NCBI GenBank assembly: GCA_019752835.1
Contig: JAIELR010000209.1
Location: forward strand, 1 to 7,222
Reading direction: 5' to 3'
From: Gammaproteobacteria bacterium
Lineage (GTDB): Bacteria > Pseudomonadota > Gammaproteobacteria > UBA1113
DNA: 7,222 bases
Within the stretch, counting starts at the first letter, position 1. Every line of letters begins with the position of its first letter. Position numbers and translations under genes: made by a program. The notes beneath the pieces are model-generated. The model worked only from the letters and a program-made list of their open reading frames with translations, did no database searches and was not told where the DNA came from. Below are positions 6,124-7,222 of the stretch, in pieces.

Positions 6124-6164
6124 TTAAGGCCAACTTTGCCAAAACAAGTGGCAATAGGCCTTAA
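6124..6164. repeat. Imperfect dyad (TTAAGGCC...TGCCA) close to the relaxase stop
   Basis: ttaaggcc (6124-6131) pairs with ggccttaa (6157-6164), and inside it tgcca (6137-6141) with tggca (6149-6153), leaving a short loop and unequal internal bulges. It lies 75-115 bases beyond the relaxase stop codon. Without a T-run on either strand it looks more like a protein-binding or DNA-processing site than a terminator. Confidence 0.45.
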
Positions 6165-6238
6165 TTCTAGTGTGATCGTGCTGCTCTGTCACGTGATTGG
6201 CTCCAGTGTTTGCCTGGACTGGCATTGCAATGATACCA

Positions 6239-7222
6239 CTATTGCGACCGGCCGCCCCTGTCGCGTGCTCGACTCCGGCTGCGGGCGCGACTGGCTTTAT
6301 TGCTCATTTCAGAAAGCAGTGTGCACCAATCTTTCTCTGTCACCGTGCCAGTAGCCAATCGATCAGAAACAGCAGCAAAACCACCCGCCTCAGCAACAGA
6401 GGTGGCTTGAAAATGCAAACGCATTTCTAGTGCATGAGCTATGCCCGCCTGCTCGGTTGCAGTAAGCGCAAATGCCTCAACTGCTTTACCGTGCTCAATC
6501 GCTTCTTTTGACGCTTTATCGTAAATACCCTTGTCAGCTGACATATGGCTATGCATGGTGCGAACAAATGCCGATTGCTTAGCTTCCATTGCTGCGTAAT
6601 CTGCTAAAATGGCTTTCAACTCAGGAGAAAATGGCGAATCGTTTTCTCGGCCGTGCTTGGATGATTCCACTTTTTCGCTAACTACATTTGCGCCTTCCAG
6701 TGTTTCAGATAACGCCGATTTCAAGGTCTCTGCGGTAACAGCGGCCTTGTATAACGTGCGGTTATCCAAGGACTCCTTAACGGCCTCTTTACTCTGATTT
6801 TTAAGCAAGTCGTTGAAGTCGTATTTATCAACATTGTCGGGCTTGGCTGGCAAGGCAACATACACCTCCTTGCCTTTAGCCGCGAGCTTTTGTGCAGATT
6901 TATCCAAAGTTTTGGCAGTGCCCGAATCTACACCATCATTATCAGCACACAGTACCACTGCTTGAGATTCAGCCTTGAGCGGCACTTTGGCAAAATTCGT
7001 GACGCCAAAGGTCAAATGGACATTCCAATCAGGATGAGCATCGGCAACGCTCAAGGCAGTTTCGAGCCCCTCGGCATAGGCCATTACGCCATCCGGTTTG
7101 CCCTGATGGATGAGCGCCCCCTCACTGGTGAGCCCTCGTGATAATTTGGTATTTTGCTTTAAATCGGTTTTTTTCGCTGTCTTTGGATCTAAGAAGGTCG
7201 CTTGTAGCCCCACAATCTCGCC
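6239..7222 (-). CDS. Conjugative relaxase/primase, C-terminal part with Toprim domain (5' end outside window)
   Basis: The frame is open to the right edge: codons for GEIVGLQATFLDP run through 7222, so the GTG at 7213 is an internal Val and not a start. About 327 residues are visible. The first 140 form a Toprim domain of the type in plasmid primases and TraA-like relaxases: VGLQATFLDP, MAYAEGLETALS (catalytic Glu, residue 48 counted from the GTG), a VVLCADNDG strand with the Asp-x-Asp pair (91 and 93), and a KYDFNDLL end. Residues about 150-305 are helical and charged, and the last 20 are very Arg-rich (SRARSRSRARDRGG), suiting nucleic-acid contact. In this family the nicking and helicase domains lie N-terminal, so they should be outside the window. 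TraA-like relaxases nick at oriT and lead the strand during conjugation; the Toprim part may prime the transferred strand. G+C is clearly higher than in the other genes here. It could instead be a stand-alone plasmid primase. Confidence 0.8.
   Translation of the reverse strand, partial: GEIVGLQATFLDPKTAKKTDLKQNTKLSRGLTSEGALIHQGKPDGVMAYAEGLETALSVADAHPDWNVHLTFGVTNFAKVPLKAESQAVVLCADNDGVDSGTAKTLDKSAQKLAAKGKEVYVALPAKPDNVDKYDFNDLLKNQSKEAVKESLDNRTLYKAAVTAETLKSALSETLEGANVVSEKVESSKHGRENDSPFSPELKAILADYAAMEAKQSAFVRTMHSHMSADKGIYDKASKEAIEHGKAVEAFALTATEQAGIAHALEMRLHFQATSVAEAGGFAAVSDRLATGTVTEKDWCTLLSEMSNKASRARSRSRARDRGGRSQ

Larger units (their letters stand above)
5824..6238. other. Non-coding junction between AT-rich cargo and relaxase gene
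   Basis: No credible gene is seen on either strand. Reading frames here are broken by stops, and the short + strand frames at 6115-6354 and 6197-6430 lie partly over the relaxase gene. Base composition changes from AT-rich to mixed within this stretch, most visibly after about 5880. It contains a 6-bp stem at 5901-5920 (cggttt/aaaccg), a pair of 12-bp palindromes, and two larger dyads described separately. No tRNA, attachment site or transposase remnant could be recognised. Confidence 0.55.

Noticed and set aside
6123..6225. Possible 33-codon - strand gene after the relaxase stop (starting MPVQANTG)
   Set aside because: No ribosome site, it runs through the dyad at 6124-6164, and there is no recognisable motif.
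6115..6430. Two + strand frames rich in Cys and Arg
   Set aside because: They are mostly antisense to the relaxase C-terminus, lack ribosome sites, and have erratic composition.
1..7222. CRISPR array, tRNA, rRNA or complete insertion sequence
   Set aside because: No regularly spaced repeats, cloverleaf-like segment, rRNA signature or transposase motif was seen on either strand.

Overview
The left four fifths of the window (about 1-5850) is very AT-rich: single 60-base rows inside the genes counted by eye give 13/60 and 10/60 G+C. It carries one + strand gene facing four - strand genes. The right end (about 6110-7222) is much richer (32/60 and 27/60 in rows counted) and holds the 3' part of a conjugation-type relaxase/primase gene. 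The LuxR-type regulator with a long N-terminal domain, small cysteine-enzyme-like proteins with eukaryote-style membrane anchors, and a TraA-like relaxase together suggest an intracellular gammaproteobacterium of the Legionella/Coxiella kind. That placement is inference: no rRNA, tRNA or housekeeping gene is present to fix the taxon. The window looks like the accessory cargo of an integrative conjugative element or plasmid.

Layout. 1-155 is the leader of the first gene, with a 10-bp stem-loop. 156-1964 (+) encodes a 602-residue protein with two deaminase-fold domains in tandem: a degenerate N-terminal one lacking zinc ligands and a C-terminal one with the full HAE...SCxxC zinc site. 1965-2298 is non-coding and dominated by a roughly 300-bp structure with imperfect terminal inverted repeats; its right arm supplies the stop codon and last few codons of the next gene. 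2299-3534, 3573-4259 and 4279-4815 (all -, gaps of 38 and 19 bases) encode three very divergent proteins that share a His-first, Cys-later pattern (GH[AIS]S/L ... [NS]C) typical of circularly permuted papain-like enzymes (LRAT, PPPDE and permuted NlpC/P60 types). The first has two membrane helices, the second ends in a CaaX-like tetrapeptide (CNII), and the third also has Cys at position -4 (CIPF). 4897-5745 (-) encodes a LuxR-type transcription factor directly upstream of this trio, with dyad-symmetric sites before and after it. 5746-6238 is non-coding, contains the composition change and several dyads. 6239-7222 (-) is the Toprim-containing C-terminal part of the relaxase, open at the window edge.

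How the parts may work together (inference): the LuxR-type protein could autoregulate and control the three-gene set as one transcription unit. The set could be secreted enzymes that act on host membranes, each attached in a different way. The facing deaminase could be a nucleic-acid or nucleotide deaminase effector or defence protein. The inverted repeat and the relaxase fragment point to a mobile setting. The most interesting parts are the tandem active/dead deaminase and the trio of permuted papain-like proteins with different membrane anchors.
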